Positions 15,469-24,744 of a stretch of DNA of 60,178 nt are shown in pieces (position 1 is the stretch's first letter; each line of letters opens with the position of its first letter). Position numbers and translations under genes: made by a program. Source of the stretch: an uncultured Eubacterium sp. (lineage in GTDB: Bacteria; Bacillota; Clostridia; Lachnospirales; Lachnospiraceae); the NCBI GenBank assembly GCA_900548465.1, contig URKY01000011.1:1-60178 (forward strand). The letters run 5' to 3'. A model generated the notes under the pieces. The model was not told where the DNA came from. It saw nothing but the letters and a program-made list of their open reading frames with translations, and ran no database searches.

Positions 15469-15592
15469 ATAAATATTGAAAATGCCATAACTATGATTCC
15501 AAGTATGACAAGGACAATTCCCGTAGCACGGTTTAAAGACCTGCCCCCATTCCCGCAAAAAAAGTAATTAAAATAGTAAATAGTAAATGCAT
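15465..15592 (-). pseudogene. TauE/SafE (TSUP) permease with internal deletion
   Basis: On the minus strand AGGGAGG precedes an ATG at 15592 and the frame reads LLFTILITFFAGMGAGL, the typical start of TauE/SafE sulphite/organic anion permeases (about 250 residues). The next bases, shifted by one frame, read LNRATGIVLVILGIIVMAF, the typical C-terminal end. The whole middle is gone. This is the same ends-kept pattern as in azlC. Confidence 0.55.
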
Positions 15593-15610
15593 ATAATATA
15601 ACCTCCCTAA

Positions 15611-16166
15611 AAAGTTATTATTTTTCAGCGGAGCCAAAAGAGCTAAATTTAAAACCACACCGGGTAAAAATTATAGAATCAGTTTTACTCAAAGCTTAAG
15701 TAATGATAGTGTGGATGATGGAGCCTTGGAAATATACAGATAACAGGTTTAGGAAGCAGATATTTTAAAAAGACATATAATGGCGACCAAAAAGAAGTGT
15801 CATATTTGATAACAGCTAAATCAGATGAGCTTGTATTAGTATATCAGCTAGGAGTTTTAAAAGTAGGAACAGTAGTTGAGATAAGTAATCTTTCAGTTGT
15901 GGAAACAGATGAACAAATAACAACAGCACCTGTGGTAACAACCGCAGACCCTTATGCACCAACTGAAGGCTATACAATGATTACACTAAACCTGAATAAT
16001 TGGGATACCTTTGGTTCAAAAGGACAGTGCATCATTTACAATAAGCTCTAAGAAGATTAAAAATGCATCAAAGCTTTATGTCAGAGCTCAGGCGTATGTT
16101 GTAGAGAATAAAACTAAGATATATGGAAAATATTCAATTCCTAAGAAAATGAAAATAAAGAAATAA
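15611..16166 (+). pseudogene. Secreted carbohydrate-binding-like protein, degraded
   Basis: Three frame-shifted pieces belong together: AKFKTTPGKNYRISFTQSL, then ITGLGSRYFKKTYNG with VGTVVEISNLSVVETDE (galactose-binding-like beta sandwich features) and TTAPVVTTADPYAP (threonine-proline linker), then KLYVRAQAYVVENKTKIYGK, the end of an Fn3-like module. Breaks lie near 15742 and 16030-16050. An extracellular glycan-acting protein is a fair guess; catalytic parts are absent. Confidence 0.5.
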
Positions 16167-16188
16167 TTTCTTTTAATGTCAATCAACT

Positions 16189-16222
16189 AAGGGGCATATC
16201 CGTGGGGTATGCCTCCTTTTAT
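16189..16222 (+). terminator. Rho-independent terminator
   Basis: AAGGGGCATATCC pairs with GGGGTATGCCTCCTTTT across a four-base loop, ending in a T-run. Confidence 0.8.
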
Positions 16223-16338
16223 AGCAAAAGCCCACAAATCGAGGAGTCAGCCCCCCCCATTTCTAAAAATACATTGAAATAAACTATAAAACAAGATAAG
16301 ATTATATAGAATTACATATAAGATGAGGAGAATTAATT

Positions 16339-17745
16339 ATGGGTGGTTTTTTTGGAGTAGCTTCTAAAGAAGATTGTGTGTTTGATTTGTATTTTGGAAT
16401 TGATTATCATTCACACCTTGGAACAAGACGTGGAGGAATGGCAGTTTTAGGTGAAAGAGGTTTTAATCGCGCAATTCACAATATTGAAAATTCACCATTT
16501 AGAACTAAGTTTGATAAAGATTTCCAGGAAATGGAAGGAAATTTTGGAATAGGCTGTATATCTGATTATGAATCACAGCCTCTTATTATTCGTTCAATTC
16601 ATGGAACATATGCACTGACAACAATCAGTAAAATAAACAATATGGATGAATTGACACATGATTTATATAAGCATGGACATACACATTTTCAGGAAATGAG
16701 TGGAGGAGATATTAATGCTACGGAGCTGGTGGCAACACTTATTGACCAGAAAGACAATTTGATAGAGGGAATTAATTATGCATTAGAAAAAATAGATGGT
16801 TCCCTTTCATTACTTCTTATGAACAGTCAGGGAATTTACGCTGCACGTGACAAGCGTGGACGTACTCCTGTTGTTATTGGAAGAAAGAAGGATTCATTCT
16901 GTGCATCATTTGAAAATTTCGCATATAAGAATTTGGGATTTTCTGATTATAAAGAATTAGGACCGGGAGAAATTGTAGTGCTTACGCCAAAGAATTGCGT
17001 TACTCTTTCAAATCCAAACAGTGATATGAAGATTTGTACATTCCTTTGGGTTTACTATGGTTATCCTGCAAGCTCATATGAAGGAATCAGTGTTGAAAAA
17101 ATGCGTTATAATTGTGGAGAAAGAATGGCACAGCGTGACAATGTAAAGCCTGACATAGTAGCAGGTGTACCTGATTCAGGTATTGCCCATGCGGTAGGTT
17201 ATGCCAATGAATCAGGTATTCCATTTTCAAGACCATTTATCAAGTATACACCGACATGGCCGCGTTCATTTATGCCTACAGTTCAGAGCAAGAGAGATTT
17301 AATTGCTAAGATGAAGTTGTTGGCAGTAGAGGATTTAATTAAAGACAAGAGTCTTTTACTTATTGACGACTCTATTGTACGTGGAACACAGCTTAGGGAA
17401 ACTACAGAATTCTTATATCAGAGTGGAGCAAAGGAAGTACATATCAGACCTGCGTGTCCACCACTTCTATATGGCTGTAAATATCTTAATTTCTCGCGTT
17501 CAAGATCAGATATGGATTTGATTACAAGACGTGTAATAGAGAGACTTGAAAAGGGCAATGTTACAGATGAAATTTTACAGGAATATGCAGACCCTGAATC
17601 AGAGAAATACGAGAACATGGTAGAAGAAATCAGAAAAGAATTAAACTTTACTACCCTTAGATTCAACAGGCTGGATGATATGCTTGATTCAGTTGGAATA
17701 GATAAGTGTAAACTTTGCACTTACTGCTGGGACGGTAGAGAATAA
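16339..17745 (+). CDS. PurF-like amidophosphoribosyltransferase paralogue lacking the Cys nucleophile
   Basis: 468 residues with a class II glutamine amidotransferase N-domain (LGTRRGGMAVL, IRSIHGTYALT, GGDINATEL, AARDKRGRTPVVIG) and a type I phosphoribosyltransferase domain with the PRPP loop LLLIDDSIVRGTQ. True PurF begins MCGI(F/V)G with Cys exposed as nucleophile; here the start is MGGFFGVAS, so glutamine hydrolysis should be impossible. The C-terminal CKLCTYCW could bind metal. It might use ammonia, or have become a regulator or another PRPP enzyme. Preceded by GAGGAG. No purine genes adjoin. Confidence 0.85.
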   Translation: MGGFFGVASKEDCVFDLYFGIDYHSHLGTRRGGMAVLGERGFNRAIHNIENSPFRTKFDKDFQEMEGNFGIGCISDYESQPLIIRSIHGTYALTTISKINNMDELTHDLYKHGHTHFQEMSGGDINATELVATLIDQKDNLIEGINYALEKIDGSLSLLLMNSQGIYAARDKRGRTPVVIGRKKDSFCASFENFAYKNLGFSDYKELGPGEIVVLTPKNCVTLSNPNSDMKICTFLWVYYGYPASSYEGISVEKMRYNCGERMAQRDNVKPDIVAGVPDSGIAHAVGYANESGIPFSRPFIKYTPTWPRSFMPTVQSKRDLIAKMKLLAVEDLIKDKSLLLIDDSIVRGTQLRETTEFLYQSGAKEVHIRPACPPLLYGCKYLNFSRSRSDMDLITRRVIERLEKGNVTDEILQEYADPESEKYENMVEEIRKELNFTTLRFNRLDDMLDSVGIDKCKLCTYCWDGRE

Positions 17746-17811
17746 TCGTTATTTCATCAAATTTTGACATTATAATTCTATAAGAACAATGACAGACGAG
17801 GAAGTGAGGGC

Positions 17812-19716
17812 ATGATGCAAAAGAAAATAATAGCTATGATGCTTGCAGTCGCTTTGATGGTGTCTACAGGTATGGTAGTTAACACAAAGGATGTTAAGGC
17901 TAAAAATGTTGGAAATGTAGTAAGAGAGGCTGAGGCGCTACCGCAGGTTACTACTATAGGAAGTGAAGAAACAACTACTTCAGGAAATGCTGAAGAAACA
18001 ACGACGGAAAATCCAACAACAGAAAACCCGACAACAGAAAATCCAACAACGGAAGCACCTACAACAGTACCTGCCGGTTATGAAATAATAAATGGTGTCT
18101 ACAAAGTAAAGGACAATGTTCTTGTAGAATATCTGGGAAACAGAGAAGACAAAAATATTACAAGTCTGGAAATACCGGCTTCAATACAAAAAATTGATCA
18201 GCAGGTGTTTAAAGGATGTAAGTATATTGAAAAAATAACTTTTGAAACTTCAAGTAATCTTACAGAGATTTCCGATTATGCATTTAACGGATGTAGTGCA
18301 TTAAAAACAATAGTTTTACCTAATGGATTGAAAAAATTCGGATACAGAGTGTTTAAATTATGTACATCCCTTACGGAAATTACAATACCTAATACAGTGA
18401 CAGAAGGAAATCAGATTTTCGGTATTGATGGGGCGATTAAAAAGGTTACATTTGAAAATGGTATAAAAACAATTCCGGCAGAGTTCTTGAGGAATGCCTA
18501 TACATTGGAAAGTGTTTCTTTTGGAACAACAGTTATATCAATTGGAACAAGAGCATTTTATAATTGTAAAAGTTTGAAAAGTGTATCTCTTCCGGCAACA
18601 GTGACCAAGATAGGGACCTCAACTTTTTACAACTGTGCAGCTATGACAAAAGTTACAATGTCTAAGAATGTTACGAAAATAGGAAAATATGCATTTAAGA
18701 AATGTTCGAAATTAAAATCACTTACGCTGTACAAGAAAGTTGCAAGTATTGGAGCAGATGCATTTGCAGAAGACAGAAGTCTTACATTGAAAGTTTATGC
18801 CAACTCCTATGGAAAGAGCTACGCCAGAAGGAATAAACTTAAATGGGAATTTACTAAATCCGAATTGGAAAGACAGGCAAAAAACAAAAAGCAGTATAAT
18901 GACTATTTAAACAAGATAAATGCAAAAGACAAAACAAAGTACAAACTAAAATATCTGAAGAATTATGTTCCTCAGGGAAGCTGTATAATTGGAAAATATC
19001 TTGTTGTGTCCATGTATGCAAAAGGATTAAAGAAGAAATCTATTTTACTTGTATATAAGTTAAGTTCCGGAAAATACGTAAAGAAAGTGGTTCTTCCATC
19101 AAAGGATCATGTAGGATCAGTCACAAACATAAAAAATAGATTGGCGGTAGGTCTGAATAATATTTCAACCAATGATCATTTGGGTATTATCAGTTACTCA
19201 AAGCTCAAAAAGACTAAGCCGGGTAAAAAAGTAAAATATGATTACATGGTTCATCTGCCTGGACGTGCGGATTTTGCAACCTTTGACGGAACTTATTTCT
19301 GGTCAGGACACAGTGCAAATATTTCTGCACCGAGAATGTATGGATATAAGGTGTCAGTAAAGAAAAAGAAACTGGTATTTACAAAGAAACACAGTTTTGC
19401 AGTTCCTTCAAATTCTCAGGGGCTTGTTGTAAAGAAGCTTAGTAAGTGGAGAAGGGAATTTATTTTCTCCCAGTCCTACGGACTTATAAGCAATTCAGCA
19501 ATGATTACATACAGAGTAAATATCAGAAAGGCATCATCACTTGGAACAGCAAAGAAGAACATTGTTCTTCCGGCAATGTCAGAGGGAATAATATTGAACA
19601 AGGGCTATATGTATATTGTTTTTGAATCGGCAACAGGATTGTATTGTGACAATCCTGATAAGTTAACAGAGATTAGAATTAATAATGTTTGGAAAATAAA
19701 ATCTGGCAGTTTATAA
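17812..19716 (+). CDS. Secreted leucine-rich-repeat (BspA/LRR_5) surface protein
   Basis: 634 residues. Signal peptide (basic start, AMMLAVALMVSTGMVV), then a threonine-rich linker of ENPTTENPTT units (about 64-85) encoded by short tandem repeats, then LRR_5 units of BspA type from about 100 to 340 (CKYIEKITFE, YAFNGCSALKTI, AFYNCKSLKSVSLP). The last 280 residues form a basic beta-rich domain, perhaps a propeller, with GSVTNIKNRLAVG and ATFDGTYFWSG. No LPXTG sorting signal is visible. BspA-type LRRs bind host or matrix proteins; role here is unknown. Start codon 17812 or 17815; both follow GAGGAAGTGAGG. Confidence 0.85.
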   Translation: MMQKKIIAMMLAVALMVSTGMVVNTKDVKAKNVGNVVREAEALPQVTTIGSEETTTSGNAEETTTENPTTENPTTENPTTEAPTTVPAGYEIINGVYKVKDNVLVEYLGNREDKNITSLEIPASIQKIDQQVFKGCKYIEKITFETSSNLTEISDYAFNGCSALKTIVLPNGLKKFGYRVFKLCTSLTEITIPNTVTEGNQIFGIDGAIKKVTFENGIKTIPAEFLRNAYTLESVSFGTTVISIGTRAFYNCKSLKSVSLPATVTKIGTSTFYNCAAMTKVTMSKNVTKIGKYAFKKCSKLKSLTLYKKVASIGADAFAEDRSLTLKVYANSYGKSYARRNKLKWEFTKSELERQAKNKKQYNDYLNKINAKDKTKYKLKYLKNYVPQGSCIIGKYLVVSMYAKGLKKKSILLVYKLSSGKYVKKVVLPSKDHVGSVTNIKNRLAVGLNNISTNDHLGIISYSKLKKTKPGKKVKYDYMVHLPGRADFATFDGTYFWSGHSANISAPRMYGYKVSVKKKKLVFTKKHSFAVPSNSQGLVVKKLSKWRREFIFSQSYGLISNSAMITYRVNIRKASSLGTAKKNIVLPAMSEGIILNKGYMYIVFESATGLYCDNPDKLTEIRINNVWKIKSGSL

Positions 19717-19790
19717 GATGTAACCATGCAGAAAAGATATGTGAGAAATATAAACAACAAGAATACAAAAAAGTATTGTTAATTGAAATA

Positions 19791-19829
19791 GAAAAAATGG
19801 TTTTTATTGAAAAAAAGCCATTTTTTTTA
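19791..19829 (+). terminator. Rho-independent terminator
   Basis: AAAAAATGGTTTTT pairs with AAAAAAAGCCATTTTTT, ending in a run of eight T. Confidence 0.8.
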
Positions 19830-19938
19830 TTGCCTTTAAAATTAATAAAAATCGATGTAAGCAATGTCACATAATTGCATTGCCTAAAACAGGTCAAAAG
19901 GTTATAATGTAACAAGTATTAAATGGAGGTACTTTAAG

Positions 19939-20241
19939 ATGAATGTATTAATGCTTGTTGTGGTACCTGTTATTATTTTGGCAATAGTGGCAGCTCTTGT
20001 AATAGCACAATATGACATTTCAAAGAACAACAGACGTGGAAAACTTGTTATTCCAATACTGTCTTTAGCAATACCAATAGCATTTCTTATAATATTTATA
20101 TTGATTTATAAGATTAGCGGTGTCGTAATTATGAAGAGCAGCATGCTGTTGATAAGTGTACTTTTATTTATAGGAGTGCAGGTTGCCATAATAGGATTTA
20201 TTATTGAGATGGTATTTCGTTCAAACAGGAAAAAAGCTTAG
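19939..20241 (+). CDS. Small membrane protein, three predicted helices
   Basis: 100 residues with hydrophobic segments at about 4-23, 37-59 and 66-92 and short basic ends (NNRRGK, RSNRKKA). ATGGAGG precedes the ATG by 8 bases. It lies 23 bases upstream of the flavodiiron gene and may be co-transcribed. No family recognised. Confidence 0.6.
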   Translation: MNVLMLVVVPVIILAIVAALVIAQYDISKNNRRGKLVIPILSLAIPIAFLIIFILIYKISGVVIMKSSMLLISVLLFIGVQVAIIGFIIEMVFRSNRKKA

Positions 20242-20264
20242 TTTACAAAAGGAGTAGCAGTGCA

Positions 20265-21422
20265 ATGGAAAAGGTAACAGATACAATAATTAATGTGGGA
20301 GTTAATGACTATGATATAACTTTGTTTGAAAGCCAGTATATGTTGGAAAATGGAATGGCATATAATTCATATGTTATTCTTGATGACAAGGTTGCAGTAA
20401 TGGACACCGTTGACAGTGATGTAACTGACGAATGGCTTAAAAACTTAGAAGAGACGTTGGATGGAAGAGATGTTGATTATGTTGTGGTACAGCATATGGA
20501 GCCGGACCACACAGGAAGTCTTCTTCAGTTAATTGAAAAATATCCTGAAATGAAGGTAGTTGGAAATGCAAAGACATTTCCAATGATGGAACAGTTCTTT
20601 GGTGTTGATATAGAAGACAGAAAAGTTACCGTGGCAGAGGGAGATACTCTGGAACTTGGAAAACATACTTTAACATTTGTAATGGCACCAATGGTTCATT
20701 GGCCGGAAGTTATGGTTACATATGAAAAGAGTGAAAAGGTTCTTTTCAGTGCAGACGGATTTGGAAAATTCGGAACAAGAGATGCAGACGAAGATTGGAC
20801 TTGTGAGGCAAGAAGATACTACTTTAATATTGTTGGAAAATATGGTATGCAGGTTCAGATGCTTTTGAAAAAACTTGCAAACATAGAGGTTGATATAATA
20901 TGTCCGCTTCACGGGCCGGTTCTTACGGAAAACATCGGCTATTATGTGGATAAATATAATACATGGAGCAGTTATGAACCTGAAGATAAGGGAATATTTA
21001 TTGCATGTGCGTCAATACATGGAAATACAAAAAAAGCAGCTGAGAAACTGAAAGAAATGTTAGAAGAAGCCGGCGCAGAAAAAGTGGCAATGGCTGATTT
21101 ATGCACAGAGGACATACATGAGGCAGTGGAAGATGCCTTTAGATATGACAGGATGGTTCTTGCAGCATCATCTTATGACGGAGGGGTGTTCCCGCCAATG
21201 GCAGAATTTTTACATCTCTTAAAGATAAAAAATTTTCAGAAGAGAACTGTAGCTATCATTGAGAATGGTTCATGGGGACCTACGGCAGCCAGAGTAATGA
21301 AGAGTGAGCTGGAAGGTATGAAGGCAATAGAAATTGTAGAGCCTGTTATTACAATCAGATCTGCAATGAAGCCTGAAAATGAAACTCAGATGAAGGAGCT
21401 TATAGCAGCACTGGTTAAATAA
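20265..21422 (+). CDS. fprA: Flavodiiron protein (FprA type)
   Basis: 385 residues in the canonical order: a metallo-beta-lactamase-like diiron domain (QHMEPDHTGSL supplies His, Glu, Asp, His; VHWPEVM and CPLHGPVL the remaining His ligands, FSADGFGKFG the bridging Asp) followed by a flavodoxin domain (ASIHGNTKKAAEKL for FMN phosphate). It reduces O2 to water or NO to N2O, protecting anaerobes from oxygen; electrons come from rubredoxin or F420-like partners. AAAGGAG lies upstream of ATG. Followed by a strong terminator. Confidence 0.95.
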   Translation: MEKVTDTIINVGVNDYDITLFESQYMLENGMAYNSYVILDDKVAVMDTVDSDVTDEWLKNLEETLDGRDVDYVVVQHMEPDHTGSLLQLIEKYPEMKVVGNAKTFPMMEQFFGVDIEDRKVTVAEGDTLELGKHTLTFVMAPMVHWPEVMVTYEKSEKVLFSADGFGKFGTRDADEDWTCEARRYYFNIVGKYGMQVQMLLKKLANIEVDIICPLHGPVLTENIGYYVDKYNTWSSYEPEDKGIFIACASIHGNTKKAAEKLKEMLEEAGAEKVAMADLCTEDIHEAVEDAFRYDRMVLAASSYDGGVFPPMAEFLHLLKIKNFQKRTVAIIENGSWGPTAARVMKSELEGMKAIEIVEPVITIRSAMKPENETQMKELIAALVK

Positions 21423-21505
21423 ATTAAGAAAAAAGTTAATATAATTAACAAAATAGCAAAGCTGCTTGTATTTTTTTAGGTCAGGTGGTAGACTTTGCAA
21501 TGAGC

Positions 21506-21547
21506 AAGGACGTTCGACATTAAGTTGTCGCACGTCCTTATTTTTTG
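21506..21547 (+). terminator. Rho-independent terminator
   Basis: AAGGACG-T-TCGACA pairs with TTGTCG-C-ACGTCCTT around a five-base loop, followed by ATTTTTTG. It separates fprA from amtB. Confidence 0.9.
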
Positions 21548-21621
21548 TTAAGATATTCCCCCCTATATAATATCTTAACATTGAGATTGAGAAATATGTT
21601 TAGGAAATGGAGGTATTTGGT

Positions 21622-22863
21622 ATGAACTCAGGAGACACAGGGTTTATGATGGTGTGCTCTGCCCTAGTATTTTTTATGACACCGGGTCTGGCATTCTTTT
21701 ATGGAGGATTGGTAAGAAGGAAAAACGTAGTTAACACAATGATGGCAGCAGTTATGATAATGGGTCTGGCAGTTGTTATGTGGGCATTGTTTGGATACTC
21801 ATTGGCATTTGGCGGAAATCACGGAGGTATTATTGGTGATTTCAGATGGTTTGGTTTAAATGGAGTAGGCTGGGATGCAGGTCCTTACGCAGACTCAATA
21901 CCTAATCTGGTATTTTGTGGATTTCAGATGATGTTTGCAATCATCACTCCGGCGCTTATAACCGGTGCAGTTGTAGGAAGAATGAGATTTAAGGCGCTAT
22001 TTGTTTTTATAGCCCTTTGGTCATTGATTGTATATTATCCGTTAGCACATATGGTGTGGGGACAGGGTGGACTTCTGGCAGAACTTGGCTCAGTTGATTT
22101 TGCCGGAGGTGATGTTGTTCATATCAGCTCAGGTATTACGGCACTTGTTCTTGCGATTATTTTAGGCAGAAGAAAAGGATATGAGAGAATGACATATCGT
22201 ATTCATAACATACCATTTGTTGTATTGGGAGCAACAATTCTCTGGTTTGGATGGTTTGGATTTAATGCCGGAAGTTCATTGAAAGCAGACGGTCTTGCAG
22301 CACATGCATTTATGACTTCGGCAATTGCTTCTGCATCTGCATTGTTATCATGGATGTTACTGGATGTGATAAATGACAGAAAAACTACATTGGTAGGTGC
22401 ATCAACAGGCCTGGTGCTTGGACTGGTAGCAATAACGCCGGGAGCTGGTTTTGTTCCTATTTGGGCATCCTTTATTATTGGAGCATTAGTAAGCCCGATC
22501 TGTTATTACGGCGTAATATTAGTTAAGAAGAAATTAAAAATTGATGATGCTTTGGATGCTTTTGGATGTCATGGAATCGGTGGCATCTGGGGAGGAATCG
22601 CCACAGGAATATTTGGAAAAAGTTCTGTTAATTCAGTAGCAAAATGGGATGGACTTGTATTTGGTGATTGGAGATTATTTGCAGCCCAGATAGAAGGAAT
22701 AGTTATTACCATTGCAATTGCCGTAGTAGGAACTCTTATATGCGTAGGAATAGTAAGAATATTTACACCACTTAGAGTAACTGACCGTGAGGAAAAACTT
22801 GGATTGGATATTTCACAGCATGGAGAAAATGCATACCCAAGCTTTAACGGAATGGATCAGTAA
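21622..22863 (+). CDS. amtB: Ammonium transporter AmtB
   Basis: 413 residues, about eleven hydrophobic segments, with Amt motifs ALVFFMTPGLAFFYGG, AHMVWGQGG, DFAGGDVVHISSG and DAFGCHGIGGIWGGIATG, including the twin pore histidines. It conducts ammonium into the cell under nitrogen limitation. The ATG at 21622 follows GGAGG by 8 bases; 21607 is within that site. Followed 15 and 18 bases later by two PII genes, the standard operon in which GlnK blocks AmtB when nitrogen is plentiful. Confidence 0.96.
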   Translation: MNSGDTGFMMVCSALVFFMTPGLAFFYGGLVRRKNVVNTMMAAVMIMGLAVVMWALFGYSLAFGGNHGGIIGDFRWFGLNGVGWDAGPYADSIPNLVFCGFQMMFAIITPALITGAVVGRMRFKALFVFIALWSLIVYYPLAHMVWGQGGLLAELGSVDFAGGDVVHISSGITALVLAIILGRRKGYERMTYRIHNIPFVVLGATILWFGWFGFNAGSSLKADGLAAHAFMTSAIASASALLSWMLLDVINDRKTTLVGASTGLVLGLVAITPGAGFVPIWASFIIGALVSPICYYGVILVKKKLKIDDALDAFGCHGIGGIWGGIATGIFGKSSVNSVAKWDGLVFGDWRLFAAQIEGIVITIAIAVVGTLICVGIVRIFTPLRVTDREEKLGLDISQHGENAYPSFNGMDQ

Positions 22864-22878
22864 AGGAGGATAGAAATT

Positions 22879-23235
22879 ATGATAATGAAGATAGATGCAA
22901 TTGTAAGGGAAGAAAAGTTTGAAGATGTAAAAAATGCATTGATGGAAATAGAAGTAAATGGGCTTACAGTGTCACAGGTTATGGGATGCGGATTACAGAG
23001 AGGTTACAAGGAAATAGTAAGAGGAATGGAAGTTGAACCTCAGATGCAGCCTAAAATAAAATTCGAGATAGTCGTTTCGTCCGAAGAATGGGCAGATAAA
23101 ACCATAGAGGCAATTAAAAAAGCCGCATATACAGGGGAATATGGAGATGGAAAAATCTTCAGTTATCCTGTAGCCAGTGCCGTGAAAATACGTACGGGCG
23201 AAACAGGTTATGATGCAATTCAGCGTCAGGAATAA
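22879..23235 (+). CDS. glnK: PII nitrogen regulator, GlnK-like (first copy)
   Basis: 118 residues. N-terminal KIDAIVREEKFEDVKNAL and C-terminal AYTGEYGDGKIFSYPVASAVKIRTGETG are PII signatures for ATP and 2-oxoglutarate binding. In the T-loop, the position of Tyr51 of enteric GlnK (RGAEY) is occupied by Val (RGMEV), so uridylylation there is excluded. It likely docks on AmtB in response to ADP/ATP and 2-oxoglutarate. AAGGAGG precedes the ATG. Confidence 0.92.
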   Translation: MIMKIDAIVREEKFEDVKNALMEIEVNGLTVSQVMGCGLQRGYKEIVRGMEVEPQMQPKIKFEIVVSSEEWADKTIEAIKKAAYTGEYGDGKIFSYPVASAVKIRTGETGYDAIQRQE

Positions 23236-23253
23236 AGTTAGGAGGAAACAGAA

Positions 23254-23610
23254 ATGATTATTAAAGTAGAAGCGATTGTAAGGGAAGAAAAGGCAGAAGA
23301 TGTTATTGCAGCTTTAGACCACATTCAGGTAAATGGTGTTACGGTAACAAAGGTTGAAGGATATGGTGCACAAAGAGGAGCAGACAACTGGACCAAGGGA
23401 ATGAAACTTGAAACAAAAGTAAGACCTAAGGTGAAGGTTGATGTTGTTGTTTCATCTGAAGAATGGGCAGATTTGGCTGAACAGGCTATTAGAAAAGCAG
23501 CATACACAGGAGATTATGGGGATGGAAAGATTTTTACATATGAAGTAAGAAGCGCACAGAAAATCAGAACCGGTGAAACAGGTTATGATGCAGTTCAAAT
23601 GCAGGAATAA
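23254..23610 (+). CDS. PII nitrogen regulator, GlnK-like (second copy)
   Basis: 118 residues, a diverged tandem duplicate of the previous gene. It keeps IKVEAIVREEKAEDVIAAL and YTGDYGDGKIF and GETGYDA at the end, but has a different T-loop (GYGAQRGADNWTKGMKL), also without Tyr51. The two proteins may form mixed trimers or have separate partners such as glutamine synthetase or a regulator. AGGAGG lies before its start; the operon ends with a terminator 20 bases downstream. Confidence 0.92.
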   Translation: MIIKVEAIVREEKAEDVIAALDHIQVNGVTVTKVEGYGAQRGADNWTKGMKLETKVRPKVKVDVVVSSEEWADLAEQAIRKAAYTGDYGDGKIFTYEVRSAQKIRTGETGYDAVQMQE

Positions 23611-23630
23611 AAATATACGTTAAAGTACAT

Positions 23631-23686
23631 AAAGACTCAATATTACTGTTAGAAGTTATGATAGTGGTATTGAGTCTTTGTTTTTC
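23631..23686 (+). terminator. Rho-independent terminator
   Basis: AAAGACTCAATA (23631-23642) pairs with TATTGAGTCTTT (23668-23679), then GTTTTTCC. Confidence 0.85.
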
Positions 23687-23801
23687 CTATCATTTATATA
23701 GAAATAGGTTCTGTCCCTATACAGAAACAGTTGTTTTAAGAGGGGGTTGATGTTATAATAGGAGAAAATTTGCAAATAAAAGGCATGAAAGGAATTCTAT
23801 T

Positions 23802-24689
23802 ATGAGTGATTATGTAATTAGTTGTTGCTCAACAGCAGATCTTACAGAAGAGCATTTTAAGGAAAGAAATATTGAATATATATGTTTTCACTATGAGTTA
23901 GATGGTGTTCCACATCTTGATGATTTGGGAAAGACAATGCCATTAGATAAATTTTATCAGGCTATGGTTGACGGAGCGGAAACTAAAACTTCACAGGTAA
24001 ATGCAGAAGAATACGAAAAACATTTTAGAAAAATTCTTGATTCAGGTAAAGATCTTATACATTTAACCTTATCTTCAGGAATTTCAGGCTCCATTAATTC
24101 AGCAATGGTGGCAAAGGCAAATGTTGAAGAGGATTATCCTGACAGAAAGATATACGTTGTTGATTCATTGGCTGCATCTTCAGGATACGGTTTGCTTATG
24201 GATAAGCTTGCCGATTTAAGAGATGAAGGAATGGGCATTGATGAGTTATATGATTGGGTTGAAACCAATAAAAGAAAACTTAATCACTGGTTCTTTTCAA
24301 CAGACCTTACTTTCTATATAAAGGGTGGAAGAGTTTCCAAAACAGCAGGAGTTGTAGGTGGAATTCTTGGAATTTGCCCCTTACTTAATGTTGACAATGA
24401 GGGAAGACTGATTCCGAGAGCAAAGATTAAAGGAAAGAAGAAAGTATATAAAGCAATTGTCAAAAAAATGGAAGAACTGGCAGATGACAGATATGATTAT
24501 TCTCAAAAAGTATACATATCTCAATCAGCCTGCATGGAAAGTGCAGAAGCAGTAGCACAATTAGTTGAGGAAAAATTTCCGAAAATGAATGGAAAAGTTG
24601 AGATAAATAATATTGGCACAACAATTGGAAGTCACACAGGTCCAGGAACAGTTGCGCTGTTTTTCTGGGGCGACGAGAGGGTAGATTAA
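23802..24689 (+). CDS. DegV family fatty-acid-binding protein
   Basis: 295 residues with DegV motifs: SCCSTADLTEEHF, TSQVNAEEY, LSSGISGSINSA (fatty-acid carboxylate contact) and TVALFFWGDER. FakB-like proteins of this family present bound fatty acids to the kinase FakA; the kinase is not in this window, although a FakA C-terminal-like protein is at 5685. GAAAGGAA lies before the start. The next gene is a second DegV, 55 bases on, so both may be one unit. Confidence 0.9.
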   Translation: MSDYVISCCSTADLTEEHFKERNIEYICFHYELDGVPHLDDLGKTMPLDKFYQAMVDGAETKTSQVNAEEYEKHFRKILDSGKDLIHLTLSSGISGSINSAMVAKANVEEDYPDRKIYVVDSLAASSGYGLLMDKLADLRDEGMGIDELYDWVETNKRKLNHWFFSTDLTFYIKGGRVSKTAGVVGGILGICPLLNVDNEGRLIPRAKIKGKKKVYKAIVKKMEELADDRYDYSQKVYISQSACMESAEAVAQLVEEKFPKMNGKVEINNIGTTIGSHTGPGTVALFFWGDERVD

Positions 24690-24744
24690 ATGTCTGCTCC
24701 AACATATGTGAATAATTGAATCATACAAGGATTGGAGAAAATAA

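Noticed and set aside
17812..19716. LPXTG sortase anchor on the LRR protein
   Set aside because: The C-terminus has no LPXTG motif, hydrophobic stretch and basic tail; the protein ends in KIKSGSL.
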